Under the pieces are notes generated by a model. It was not told the origin of the DNA. It did no database searches and saw only the letters and a program-made list of their open reading frames with translations. A DNA stretch of 64,000 nucleotides from Paenibacillus sp. PCH8. GTDB lineage: Bacteria; Bacillota; Bacilli; Paenibacillales; Paenibacillaceae. The translations under genes were made by a program, and so were the position numbers. Below are positions 44,045 to 54,000 of the stretch, one piece after another; within the stretch, counting starts at the first letter, position 1; every line of letters begins with the position of its first letter. The stretch covers positions 992,001 to 1,056,000 of the forward strand of contig NZ_PKQK01000001.1 of assembly GCF_002968835.1 (NCBI RefSeq). The letters are read 5' to 3'.

Positions 44045-44752
44045 TCAACTTCCGTTCTTCAGCTTCTCCTGAATCGCTGTGAGTTCTTCCTCCGCACTTG
44101 GCGTTATACTTTCATTATTACCCGTATCGGCGTTCATGTCCCTCTCAAGCTCGGCAATCAGTTCGTCCAAGTCATCTTCCTGTGCTCCAGCGCGAAGTTC
44201 TGCCAAAGCCTCTGCTTCGTTCAGCGCCTGATTGGCCTTGTCTTCCATGGCCTTAAATGCAGCGTTCGCGTTTCCGGTAGTAACCTTCCGTTCATTCTCC
44301 TGTTGTTGTGCCTTCGCATTGGCCATCCGGCCTTTCAGCTCGGTATGCCGCACTTCCAATTGTGCCAGATCGGCAACCAGTTTCTCGTTCATGTGCTTCA
44401 TCATCCTGGCTTTGGCCGAAGCCTGATCATAGGCCATCTGTAGCTCGTTTCGTTTGCCAGACAGCGACACTTTTTTCTCCAGAAAACCCCGTGCCTTATC
44501 TTCGTCTCCCGACTCTGCCGCTTTCTCTGCGTACCGCTGCAACTTCTTGATCTCGGCACCGCACTCTTCCAAAGCTCTTTTCGCCCGGCTCTCATCCGAC
44601 AGCACCGCTGCTGTCTCCGCCTTCACTTGGCCTAGATCACTACTCAAGCTCCGCATATATTCGTTCACCGTCTTCTCCGGGTCTTCCGCCCGGTTCAACA
44701 TATGGTTCACATTCGCTTTCATCACGTCTCTAAACCTCGATAAGATTCCCAT
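44045..44752 (-). CDS. pspA: PspA/IM30 family envelope-stress protein
   Basis: The ATG at 44752 (MGILSRFRDVMKANVNHML) is 8 nt after AAGGAGG and gives 235 aa. The rest is almost entirely coiled coil, as in the ESCRT-III-like PspA family, which forms membrane-repair assemblies. It is the first gene of the ydjF(pspA)-ydjG-ydjH-ydjI type operon. A TGAAAC element about 60-70 nt upstream resembles an ECF (SigW-type) -35, but the matching -10 is poor. Confidence 0.9.
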   Translation of the reverse strand: MGILSRFRDVMKANVNHMLNRAEDPEKTVNEYMRSLSSDLGQVKAETAAVLSDESRAKRALEECGAEIKKLQRYAEKAAESGDEDKARGFLEKKVSLSGKRNELQMAYDQASAKARMMKHMNEKLVADLAQLEVRHTELKGRMANAKAQQQENERKVTTGNANAAFKAMEDKANQALNEAEALAELRAGAQEDDLDELIAELERDMNADTGNNESITPSAEEELTAIQEKLKNGS

Positions 44753-45015
44753 CATCCGTTCCTCCTTCGATAAGTTCATATGTATACTATAATACATGAA
44801 TACCATGACATACGTTTCACTTTTTCACGATTGCAGGCCATGTCTTACCGTTCCCAAACCCCAGAATAATGAGCCATAAACGAAGGAAAAGCACCCACGG
44901 CGTCACCTCATGACTCGTATTATGAAACTCAATTCAAATTCGCCCAGGGATGCCATTCCTCCGCAAGTTGGCTATAATGAAGGGAATAATGATTTTAATA
45001 AAAGGCAGGAAAATT

Positions 45016-46698
45016 ATGCGTACACGAGTACATTTTATCGCTCCTTACGAATCAATGATATCGATTATACAAGACTGTATTCCTCGCTTTCCCCAGTTAA
45101 CCATTCAAACAGACGTAGGTGACTTGGCGAAAGGTGTGGAACTCGCGACTCAGGCCGAAAGAAACGGTGCGGAGATCATCATCAGCCGCGGCGGAACTGC
45201 CCAATTAATTAAGGAAGCCGTAACCATCCCCGTCATTGATGTGCAGCTATCAGGATATGACATGATTCGTTCACTAACACTGGCAAGCCAGTTTAATGGC
45301 AAAACAGCCATCGTAGGCTTCTCCAACATTACCTCCGGTGCGCAGTCGATTATTGATCTCATGGATCTGCCCCTCAAAGTCTACACCATACATAGCTCGG
45401 AAGATGTGGCAAGGCTGCTATTGGAGTTAAAAGCTTCCGGTTACCAACAGATTGTCGGAGATGTCATCACCGTTGGCACTGCAAAGACTTATGGTCTGGA
45501 GGGATTGTTGATCCAATCTGGTCAGGAATCGATCCTGAGAGCGATGGAGGACGCACAGCTGGTCTACCGTTATTTGAGCAAAAACCATGCGATCTCGATT
45601 ATATTGAATGATCTGGTTACTCAGGAGCATCCGAATTTGGTTGTTTTAAATGAACGAAACGAAGTGGTATTTGAGAATCTGACCGATTTTGAGAAGAATC
45701 CACTGACCGACAATCATATCTATCTAACCAATACCAGCCTGGAGTTCCATCAGTCCAAAATTCAAAATATATTCATGGTAGACGATTATCAACTTACGAT
45801 CAATGCCTACGAAACGACACTGAATAACAAGAGATATCGGGTTTACTTATTGGAAAAAGGACAACCCTATTCCTTTGCACAATTCGGCATCACAACTTTC
45901 ACGGACGCATCCATGGAACCCATCGTAGCCGAATCCCCTGCCATGCAGGCCGTATTGAAGAACATTCGGGCACTCTACGAGAAGCATGAACCGATCTATC
46001 TGCGGGGTGAAGCCGATTCGGGTAAATCATTCCTGGTCAAACACATTCATCAGATGCACTCGGGTAGTGGACTGTTGGTTCAGATCGATCTGTCTCAGGT
46101 TCCTCCAGGCCATTTGCACCAAATACCACTGACCAAGGTTAGAACTGTTGAGATCAACGCCGTAGAAGCCTTTGCGGAACATCAGGAGCTGCTTTCCTTT
46201 ATCCAGGCGTGTCTCCACAACCGAATTGGCGTCTTTATACTCGGAGAACAGGCAATGAATCCGCAATGGATGCTTGAGCTGGAGCTTAACACGATCATCA
46301 TGCCAAGCCTCGCGGACAGACCGGAAGATTTGGCTCCACTGATGCAGCATTTTCTCACAGGTTACTATCAGGAATATGGAACAACAGCGGTGAGAATAAA
46401 AGAAGATGCGTTACAACTGATCCGGGATCAAGTTACACATATGACAGTCAACCAGTTGAAACACCTGATCAAGCAGGCTGCACTCAATGAACCGGATTAT
46501 GTGATCACCCCGGCTACCTTATCCCGCTTGTTGAATCAACAACCTGCTTCAAACCAGATGAAGTTGAACGGAACATTGAAGGAGATTGAGAAAGAAGTCA
46601 TTCAGATCGTGCTTCAGGAGGAAAATAACAACCAATCGAAGGCCGCAGAGCGCCTGGGGATTAACCGGGCCACATTATGGCGTAAACTTAAAGATTAA
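45016..46698 (+). CDS. PrpR-N-type regulator with degenerate AAA+ domain
   Basis: The ATG at 45016 (MRTRVHFIAPYES) follows GGCAGGAAAATT and gives 560 aa. Residues 1-180 are a PrpR N-terminal sensor domain (GDLAKGVELATQAERNGAEIIISRGGTA, IPVIDVQLSGYDM). A PAS-like linker is followed by a shortened NtrC-like AAA+ domain with Walker-A-like GEADSGKS and late DRPEDLAPLMQHFL, but no GAFTGA sigma-54 loop. A Fis-type HTH ends the protein (NNQSKAAERLGINRATLWRKL). It therefore probably works without sigma-54. It is directly upstream of, and co-oriented with, the threonate operon. Confidence 0.85.
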   Translation: MRTRVHFIAPYESMISIIQDCIPRFPQLTIQTDVGDLAKGVELATQAERNGAEIIISRGGTAQLIKEAVTIPVIDVQLSGYDMIRSLTLASQFNGKTAIVGFSNITSGAQSIIDLMDLPLKVYTIHSSEDVARLLLELKASGYQQIVGDVITVGTAKTYGLEGLLIQSGQESILRAMEDAQLVYRYLSKNHAISIILNDLVTQEHPNLVVLNERNEVVFENLTDFEKNPLTDNHIYLTNTSLEFHQSKIQNIFMVDDYQLTINAYETTLNNKRYRVYLLEKGQPYSFAQFGITTFTDASMEPIVAESPAMQAVLKNIRALYEKHEPIYLRGEADSGKSFLVKHIHQMHSGSGLLVQIDLSQVPPGHLHQIPLTKVRTVEINAVEAFAEHQELLSFIQACLHNRIGVFILGEQAMNPQWMLELELNTIIMPSLADRPEDLAPLMQHFLTGYYQEYGTTAVRIKEDALQLIRDQVTHMTVNQLKHLIKQAALNEPDYVITPATLSRLLNQQPASNQMKLNGTLKEIEKEVIQIVLQEENNNQSKAAERLGINRATLWRKLKD

Positions 46699-46718
46699 CT
46701 TTAAGTTTGCGCTTTTTT
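46684..46718 (+). terminator. Terminator overlapping the regulator stop codon
   Basis: AAACTTAAAG-ATTAA-CTTTAAGTTT is a 10-bp stem whose loop contains the TAA stop. It is followed by GCGCTTTTTTT and separates the regulator from the permease operon. Confidence 0.85.
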
Positions 46719-46785
46719 TACGCCTATATGTGTTGCATTATTAAACACTTTAGAGATTAATTTAAATTTACAATAATTTATTGTT

Positions 46786-46832
46786 GCTATATTAAACTAT
46801 ATGGGATAATATAATCCCTGCAAGCGCTTCAT
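46786..46832 (+). promoter_or_regulatory. Promoter, palindrome and cre-like site of the threonate operon
   Basis: TTGCTA, a 17-nt spacer and TAATAT form a likely SigA promoter. A small palindrome, GGGAT-AATATA-ATCCC (46803-46818), overlaps the -10. It is followed by TGCAAGCGCTTCAT (46819-46832), whose left half matches cre and whose right half does not. No -24/-12 sigma-54 element was found. Confidence 0.45.
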
Positions 46833-46863
46833 AAAAACGATTACTTCATAAGGAGCTACTACT

Positions 46864-47850
46864 ATGAACATTAAAGCAACATTAGATCGCATCCCTGGCG
46901 GTATGATGGTCGTTCCTCTGTTACTCGGAGCCACCATCAATACATTCTTCCCGAATGCCCTGCGTATCGGTGGATTCACGGAAGCTCTCTTCGTTAACAG
47001 TGCCAGCACGTTGATCGCTTTGTTCCTGTTGATTGCCGGTACACAGATTACGTTCAAGACGGCAGGTTCATCCGTTGGTAAAGGCGTCACTTTACTTGTA
47101 TTTAAGTGGGCTATAGGTGCAGCGTTAGGTCTCGTTGCCATTCTGTTTGCCGACTCCAGCGGGTTATTCCTGGGTCTTGCCCCACTTGCCATTATTGCCG
47201 CAATGACCAACTCCAACGGTGGTTTGTACATTGCCCTCGCTGGTCAGTACGGTAAAGAAGATGACAAAGCAGCTTATCCGTTCCTCGCGCTCAGTGATGG
47301 TCCATTCCTGACCATGGTAGCGCTCTCCATCTTCGGTGCGATGGGCTTCGCCAACGGCATGTTCTCTCCAATGGCATTCGTTGCTGTATTGCTTCCACTC
47401 ATCGTTGGTGTCATTATTGGTAATCTGGACCGTAATCTGGGGGATTGGCTGTACAAAGGCAGTGATAAACTCGTTCCGTTCTTCGCCTTCTCCCTGGGTA
47501 TGGGGATCAATTTCTCATCCATCATCCAAGGCGGACTTGGTGGAATCATGCTGGGTGTTCTGACGGTACTACTCACAGGTGGAATTGGTTATCTACTGTT
47601 CAAAACCATTGGCTGGAACCCGATTGTTGGTGCTTCCGAAGGTTCGACAGCTGGTAATGCAGTAGGTACACCTGCAGCCATCGTGGCTGCCAATGCTTCC
47701 TTTGCTCCGATCGCCGAGATTGCTACAGTGCAGATTGCGGCGAGTGTCGTAACAACCGCCATTCTATTGCCGATCTTCATCGGCTTCCTCTCCAAACGAT
47801 TGGAGAAGTCAGGCGGCGTTGAGAAATACAATCAAAGACCGACCACATAA
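46864..47850 (+). CDS. KdgT-type 2-keto-3-deoxygluconate/acid-sugar permease
   Basis: This 328-aa protein has about ten helices and the KdgT family pattern: RIPGGMMVVPLLLGATINTF, AAMTNSNGGLYIAL, GTQITFKTAGSSVGKG and SEGSTAGNAVGTPAAIVAA. KdgT is a proton symporter for 2-keto-3-deoxygluconate. Because it sits in an operon with a four-carbon acid sugar kinase and PdxA2, the likely substrate here is threonate or a related acid. The ATG follows AAGGAG. Confidence 0.88.
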   Translation: MNIKATLDRIPGGMMVVPLLLGATINTFFPNALRIGGFTEALFVNSASTLIALFLLIAGTQITFKTAGSSVGKGVTLLVFKWAIGAALGLVAILFADSSGLFLGLAPLAIIAAMTNSNGGLYIALAGQYGKEDDKAAYPFLALSDGPFLTMVALSIFGAMGFANGMFSPMAFVAVLLPLIVGVIIGNLDRNLGDWLYKGSDKLVPFFAFSLGMGINFSSIIQGGLGGIMLGVLTVLLTGGIGYLLFKTIGWNPIVGASEGSTAGNAVGTPAAIVAANASFAPIAEIATVQIAASVVTTAILLPIFIGFLSKRLEKSGGVEKYNQRPTT

Positions 47851-47877
47851 ATCACATCAATAAGGAGGGATGACTGC

Positions 47878-49173
47878 ATGAAATTAGCGATTATTGCAGA
47901 TGATTTGACCGGTGCCAATGACAGCGGAGTGCAGCTTGCCCGCCATGGCTTGAAGACGAGTGTTCTTTTTAATATCGATGAGGGGCCACTTACACGTTAC
48001 GATTCCGTCGTTTTTGATACGGATAGCCGCTCCATTTCATCAAAGGAAGCTTATGATCGGGTATATCGGGCAGCCGAATTGCTGACGAACAACGGATTTA
48101 ACACGATTTTCAAAAAAATGGATTCGACCATGCGCGGTAACATCGGCATCGAGATTGATGCTGTGTATGATGTAGTTAAGCCTGATTTTATGATGATTGC
48201 CCCGGGTTATCCCAAAAATAACCGTACCCTTCTGGAGGGCATTCATTACCTGAACGGCGTTCCACTCGCAGACACCGAGATTGCGAACGATCCGAAAACA
48301 CCGGTAACCCTGTCTTACCTTCCAGACCTGCTGAAGCAACAAACGAATTATGAAGTGGGCGAGATTACGGTAACGGATCTGGAAGCAGGCCAAGGCCACA
48401 TTCAGGCGAAACTGGATCAGTTTAAGAAAAGTGGTATTCCGTATGTGCTTGTGGATTCAACCGAGGAACGGCATCTGGAACTAATCTTACAGATGACCCG
48501 CGAGCTGGAGTACACCTTTGCGTGGGCAGGGTCTGCCGGCATTGCCAATTATCTTCCCAGCCATTACCAGCTGGAATCCAAGTCCATGGAACTGAACATA
48601 CCGGAGAATTCAGGTCCAATCCTGACGGTTGTGGGCAGCGTGAACAAAAACTCCCGTGAACAGTTGAATCGTTTGCTGCGCAAGTCCCGCGTAGCTTCTG
48701 TCTCCTTCCACTCCTTCAAGGCCGTATCGGCTACAGCAGATCGTGCGGAGGAGATGGAACGTGTATATGCAGAAGTAAGAACCAAAGCGCTGGGGGGACA
48801 AGATGTTGTCCTGTATTCCACCGCTGAACAGATTGATATAGAACTGGCCCGTGCCACAGGCGAAATGCGCGGACTCCATCACATGGAAGTCAGCAACGAA
48901 ATTGTACTGGCGATGGGTGAGATCTGTGCCAGACTGCTGGAAGAGGGACTCTTCAAGGGGGTGTCCATGACGGGCGGTGATACGGCTAAACAGATCTGTC
49001 TGAAATGGAACATTAGCGGATTCGAGCTGCTGGACGAACTCGAAATCGGCGTGCCGATCTCCAGGTTCATGGGGATTGATGATCTGTATGTGATTACCAA
49101 GGCAGGCGGATTCGGCAAACCGGATGTCTTCATCCATGCGATTCAAAAATTAAAAGGGGGCATTCTGGTATGA
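47878..49173 (+). CDS. Four-carbon acid sugar kinase (DUF1537; DtnK/OtnK type)
   Basis: This 431-aa protein has the N-terminal substrate domain signature IIADDLTGANDSGVQLARHG, then KKMDSTMRGNIG. The C-terminal nucleotide-binding part has VGSVNKNSREQL and VSMTGGDTAKQICLKW. The family phosphorylates threonate, erythronate or related acids at C4. It lies 27 nt after the permease and overlaps the next gene by 4 nt (ATGA), which supports a three-gene catabolic operon. The enantiomer cannot be read from sequence alone. Confidence 0.88.
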   Translation: MKLAIIADDLTGANDSGVQLARHGLKTSVLFNIDEGPLTRYDSVVFDTDSRSISSKEAYDRVYRAAELLTNNGFNTIFKKMDSTMRGNIGIEIDAVYDVVKPDFMMIAPGYPKNNRTLLEGIHYLNGVPLADTEIANDPKTPVTLSYLPDLLKQQTNYEVGEITVTDLEAGQGHIQAKLDQFKKSGIPYVLVDSTEERHLELILQMTRELEYTFAWAGSAGIANYLPSHYQLESKSMELNIPENSGPILTVVGSVNKNSREQLNRLLRKSRVASVSFHSFKAVSATADRAEEMERVYAEVRTKALGGQDVVLYSTAEQIDIELARATGEMRGLHHMEVSNEIVLAMGEICARLLEEGLFKGVSMTGGDTAKQICLKWNISGFELLDELEIGVPISRFMGIDDLYVITKAGGFGKPDVFIHAIQKLKGGILV

Positions 49174-50171
49174 AACCTACAATAGGAATTACGATGGGTG
49201 ATGCCGCAGGTATCGGACCCGAGATTATTATGAAAGCACTGGGTCATCAGGAGATGTACGACCAGTGTAATCCACTTGTTATCGGAGATGCGAAGATCTT
49301 GGAACGCGTTCTGCCTGTAATTGGATCAAGTCTGAAGGTCAACGCTATTCAGGAGCCTACCGCAGCCAAATATGAATTCGGTATCGTAGACGTCATTGAT
49401 TTGAACCTTGTCCCTGCGGACCTAGAATACGGTAAAGTATCTGCGATAGCGGGGGATGCCGCATTCCAGTTTCTTGCCAAGGCCATTGATCTCGCCAAAA
49501 AACAGCAAATTCATTCCATCTGCACAGCGCCTTTGAACAAGGAAGCACTGCATCAAGGGGGGCACCTCTATCCGGGTCACACCGAAATTCTGGCTGATCT
49601 GACAGACACTCAGGACTTCTCCATGATGCTAACGACGCCTAATCTGAGAGTGATCCACCTGACTACACACATGGGTCTGATCGATGCCATCGCGAGCATC
49701 AACCCGGAAAGAACGTATACGGTCGTGAAGCTTGCTCATGATACGCTGAAAAAAGCAGGCTTTGAGAATCCGCGTGTCGCTGTATGCGGAATTAATCCTC
49801 ATGCCGGAGAGAACGGCTTGTTCGGCAACGGGGAAGAAGAAGAGAAACTTCAGCCTGGCATTGAACGTGCGCAGCACGAAGGCATTAACGTTGTTGGTCC
49901 ACTCCCGGCGGACACACTCTTCTTCCGCGCTGGTCGCGGCGACTTTGATATCGTCGTTGCCTGCTACCATGACCAGGGACATGCACCAATCAAGGTGATG
50001 GGCATTGAGGAAGGCGTGAACATCACCGTTGGTTTGAAAGGCGGCATCATTCGTACGTCCGTCGATCACGGTACGGCTTTTGATATCGCAGGCAAAAACA
50101 TCGCTGATGACAAAAGCATGCTGGCTGCCATTCGCTCCGCCATTGAGCTGGCGCCGAAAGATCAGGGATAA
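49170..50171 (+). CDS. pdxA2: PdxA-family 4-phosphothreonate-type dehydrogenase (PdxA2)
   Basis: This 333-aa protein has PdxA signatures ITMGDAAGIGPEI, APLNKEALHQGG, GHTEILADLT, NPHAGENGLFG and the metal-site region CYHDQGHAPIKVMG. In this operon it most likely oxidises and decarboxylates 4-phospho-threonate or 4-phospho-erythronate to dihydroxyacetone phosphate, rather than making pyridoxal phosphate. It overlaps the kinase stop by 4 nt and is followed by a strong terminator. Confidence 0.88.
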   Translation: MKPTIGITMGDAAGIGPEIIMKALGHQEMYDQCNPLVIGDAKILERVLPVIGSSLKVNAIQEPTAAKYEFGIVDVIDLNLVPADLEYGKVSAIAGDAAFQFLAKAIDLAKKQQIHSICTAPLNKEALHQGGHLYPGHTEILADLTDTQDFSMMLTTPNLRVIHLTTHMGLIDAIASINPERTYTVVKLAHDTLKKAGFENPRVAVCGINPHAGENGLFGNGEEEEKLQPGIERAQHEGINVVGPLPADTLFFRAGRGDFDIVVACYHDQGHAPIKVMGIEEGVNITVGLKGGIIRTSVDHGTAFDIAGKNIADDKSMLAAIRSAIELAPKDQG

Positions 50172-50209
50172 CAGACCCGCTCTACTATGAATTGAAATGA
50201 AAGGTTTAG

Positions 50210-50267
50210 AACAAGAAGCAGCGAGTTTCCTCTGATGGAGGGAACCGCTGCTTCTTGTTTGGTTTTT
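50210..50267 (+). terminator. Terminator of the threonate operon
   Basis: AACAAGAAGCAGCG pairs with CGCTGCTTCTTGTT (14 bp), followed by TGGTTTTTG. It lies about 40 nt past the pdxA2 stop and faces the convergent response-regulator gene. Confidence 0.9.
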
Positions 50268-50336
50268 GTATTGGACGAGAAATAAAGAAATAAGAATGAA
50301 ATAAGAGCTATCCCTATTCTTCTAGTTCAAAACTAA

Positions 50337-51011
50337 CTACTTCTCCTCAACCATTAAATCATTCAGATACGCGACAGCCTGCATCCGGTCACTGGTACCC
50401 AGCTTGCTGTAGATAACACTGATATAGTTCTTGATCGTACCCACACTCATATACAAGGCCTCCGCAATCTGGGTATTGGTCATCGGCTGGATCATGAGCG
50501 CAATAATTTGCCTCTCTCGTTCAGTGAACTCCACTCTTGCATTCTTGAGCTTTTGAGCATTAAAGCTGATGCGATGCGTCTTAGACATAACAGACAAACG
50601 TGAAGCCAGTTTGGAAGCAATCTCTGGTGTGAGCATATGTCGCCCTTCCACAGCATCCCGAATCGCCTTTAACAGACTGTTCTTGTCCATGTCTTTCAAT
50701 AGATACCCTATGGCTCCAGCCGCCAAGCCCTCAATAATATACTCATCTTCTGCAAAAGTAGTCAGGATTAGAACTTGAGTGTTCGGCATACGGACATGAA
50801 TCTCACGAATGGCCTGAATGCCATTCATGATTGGCATCTGAACATCCATTAATACAAGTCTCGGCTGAAACTGCTCGGTAAGTTGGCAAGCTTGTTGACC
50901 ATTCTCTGCAAGGGCCACCACTTCGATATCTTCTTCCAGATCCAGCACTGTGCGTAAACTTTCCCTTAGAAGTCGCTGATCGTCTGCAATAATAAGGCGT
51001 ATTGGGTTCAA
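50337..51011 (-). CDS. NarL/FixJ-type response regulator
   Basis: The TTG at 51011 (NPIRLIIADDQRLLRESL) is spaced from GGGAGGGG and lies 1 nt after the kinase stop, giving 224 aa. The receiver domain (about 1-120) has the acidic pair DD, the phosphoacceptor Asp in PRLVLMDVQMP and the conserved Lys in YLLKDMDKN. The LuxR-type HTH (about 155-224) has FTERERQIIALMIQPMTNTQIAEAL. It should be phosphorylated by the second (HisKA_3) kinase module of the upstream receptor. It may bind the GTCATC/GATGAC repeats ahead of the divergent genes. Confidence 0.92.
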   Translation of the reverse strand: MNPIRLIIADDQRLLRESLRTVLDLEEDIEVVALAENGQQACQLTEQFQPRLVLMDVQMPIMNGIQAIREIHVRMPNTQVLILTTFAEDEYIIEGLAAGAIGYLLKDMDKNSLLKAIRDAVEGRHMLTPEIASKLASRLSVMSKTHRISFNAQKLKNARVEFTERERQIIALMIQPMTNTQIAEALYMSVGTIKNYISVIYSKLGTSDRMQAVAYLNDLMVEEK

Positions 51012-51012
51012 G

Positions 51013-54000
51013 TTACCCCTCCCTTTTCCTGAGTAATATCGTGATTTCGCATCCTCTTCCTCCGTAATCGTCGATGATGAGGCTTCCACCCACGGCCTTA
51101 ACCGCTTTTTGCATATAGTACAGACCAATGCCAGACTGATGCGGAGCATAAGGCTTCCCTATATTGCTCAACCTAAACACAATATGGTCATCTTCATCCG
51201 ACAAATGTAACTGAAACTGCCTGCTATCTCCGTGCCGAATACCATTGGTCAGGCCTTCCTGAAGAGCATAAAACAAAATTTCTTGTTCTTCCGCATTCAG
51301 AGTCACCCGACTCAGTAACATGTCCTCTTGTATCTGAACCTCTGTATAGTTATGCGTATCCTCAATCAATCGTTTCATTCGCTCTACAATAGACGTTTCT
51401 CGTTCTTCTTCCTTCAATTGTCTGAGGGACCGACGAATATCACTGAGTCCTCTTCGGACTAATTCCTGTGAGTTGCTCAAATACTTCAGGGCCTCATCCG
51501 GCTTATCCGAAATCAGACTTTTTCCAGCTTCCAGCTGCATGAGTGTAGTCGTTAGCGAATAACCCATGGCATCGTGAATTTCCTTCGTAATCCGGTTTCT
51601 CTCTTCCTCCACACTAATTTCTGCCATGGATATGGCGGTCTCCCTCATCGTCTGTCGTATGTGCACTGTGCGCTTGATGACCTCCTGTTCGATGTCGTCA
51701 TTCCACGAGGCTAGCTTCAGATGAAAGGTCACGCGGGATATCAGTTCGTTTCGAGTTACCGGTTTGATCAGATAATCGGTCGCACCCGCATCAAATCCCA
51801 GTTCAATGTCGGATGGTTGGTTCCGTGCAGTCAGGATCAGGATGGGCATAGGACCATCCATGTGTTGCCGAATCATTCTGCATAGTTCGTAGCCTGACAT
51901 ATGCGGCATCATTAAGTCCGTAATGATCAGATCAGGTTCACATCCCTGTACTAGCAGATCCATGGCTTTCTGACCGCTCCCGGCCTGAATCACCTGATGT
52001 CCAGCCGCTGAAAGATGCTGGTGCAGGATCTGCAAAATGACCGGTTCATCATCCACAACGAGAATTCGTGCCCCTGTGGAATGGATTTCTTGCGAAATGG
52101 ATATAGCTAAATCCGATGTCGTCTCTGTTATTCTGATATTTTCGGCAGTTGCAGAGGATGATTCACTCGGTTCTACCGATTCATATGAAGATACTCCCCC
52201 ACTGGAATCATATTTTTTCGGAATTAACTTTGGTTTTACAGAAATGGATTGTGTGTCTACCGGGAGCGTGAAGTTGAATGTGGCTCCTTCCCCTTCAGTG
52301 GATTCTACCCATATTCTTCCTCCGTGCAGTTCAACCAGATGTTTGGTGATGCTAAGCCCAATCCCTGTGCCACCGTACTTCCTCGTCATTGAACCATCTC
52401 CCTGTTCGAATGCCTCGAATATAGATTCTTTCCAATGATCTGGAACCCCGATCCCTGTATCCCTAACCGTAATGCATAGTTGATTCCCTCTAAGATCTGC
52501 ATTCAGTGTAATCGAGCCGGCTTCCGTGAATTTCACTGCATTGCCGATTAGATTGCTGAGCATTTGCATTAGGCGGTTCTCATCCGCATAGACCTGGTAT
52601 TGCGGTGATATGTCGTTATGGAACTTAATCAGCTTGCCTTCAGCAAGTGGTTGGAGCAGTTTGATGACGAGATTACCCATCTCCTGAATATTCAGAACCG
52701 TAGGCTGGAGCACAATTTCTTTATCTTTCAGACGTGTAAAATCAAGCAGATCATGTACCAGGTGAGACAAGCGCTGTCCACTGAATTGAATCAGTCTCAG
52801 CTGTTTTATGGCAGCTGGAGGAAGTTGACCCGCTGAGCCTTCGGCCAATGATTCAGTTAGTCCGATGATGCCCTGTAGCGGAGTTTTCAACTCATGAGAG
52901 GTGATATGGAGGAATTGGTCTTTCGAGCGATCCAGCACCATCAGTCGATCTGACAGTTGCTTGATTCGGGTAAAGGCGTTGGAGAAATTGATCGATAACA
53001 GGAATGATTGCAATAGAATAAAGATGAACATGCCATACGGCAGAAGGGTCCCGAGTTCACTCACATTCTGGTTGTATAACACATCATTGGCGGCGAAGAT
53101 GAGAAGATTCACAAAGGCAATCAGTAACAGAATAGTTCCCTGTTCACGTCTTATTGCCGCCAGACCCAGTCTTGTCAGAACATACATCAGGACGAGCAGA
53201 ATAAATACTTGGAAGTAGAGTAGCGTATAATGATATAATTTCACGTTTGTAACGAGGATCATGGCTGACAGTGACATACAAGTTATGTTCACGAAACGAA
53301 TGATACGATTTGAGAAATAGGCAGGATACAGATTGTAGATGTATTGTAACAAGAAGGGTAGACCCAGATAGACTGTGAGATAGGATGCTTTGGCAAACCA
53401 CTCATAGCTCATCTCCGGGTACAGGATCAGAATAAATCGTTCATTAACGAACAGTGTGCGAATTCCCATCATGAAGCAGAACAACGAAAAATACAGGGTA
53501 GACCTGTTATTACGGCGCAGAGCATGCAGAACTAGATGATAGATGGCAATCGTGAATATGGAACCGAACAGGAAAAGATTCCGAGCCAGCCCCTGCTGCC
53601 AGAAGGCAAGCATCTGCTTCTCCGTACCGAATAGGATGCTCTTATCTATACCCCCTGTGATAAAAACGTAGTTGGCCACCTGGAGCATAATCTCAAGTCT
53701 GGTCCCCTCATGATGAAATAGCAAAAGCGGACTCCCATAGCGTCCGACTGTCGTATTCGCTGAATTCCCTGGCTTACCGACAGTGGAAACAAGCTCTCCA
53801 TTAATATACATACGATATGACGAATGGATGCTCTTGATATATAGGCCATACAGCCCGTCCAGGTCAGCCGTTCGAATGGATAGGCGATATGTGGCGTAGC
53901 CCTCAGGCGAGATCGCTGGCAGACGTTCAATATTCGAGTTCCAAAGACCAGGAACCGAGATAAACTCGGTGCTACACCCGGTGCATTCTTTAGCAGAAAG

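Noticed and set aside
44753..44830. Firm SigW promoter call for pspA
   Set aside because: TGAAAC is present, but a CGTA -10 at the right distance is not, so it is only mentioned within the gene entry.
46699..46863. Sigma-54 promoter for the threonate operon
   Set aside because: No GG-N10-GC element is present and the regulator lacks GAFTGA. A SigA-type promoter fits better.
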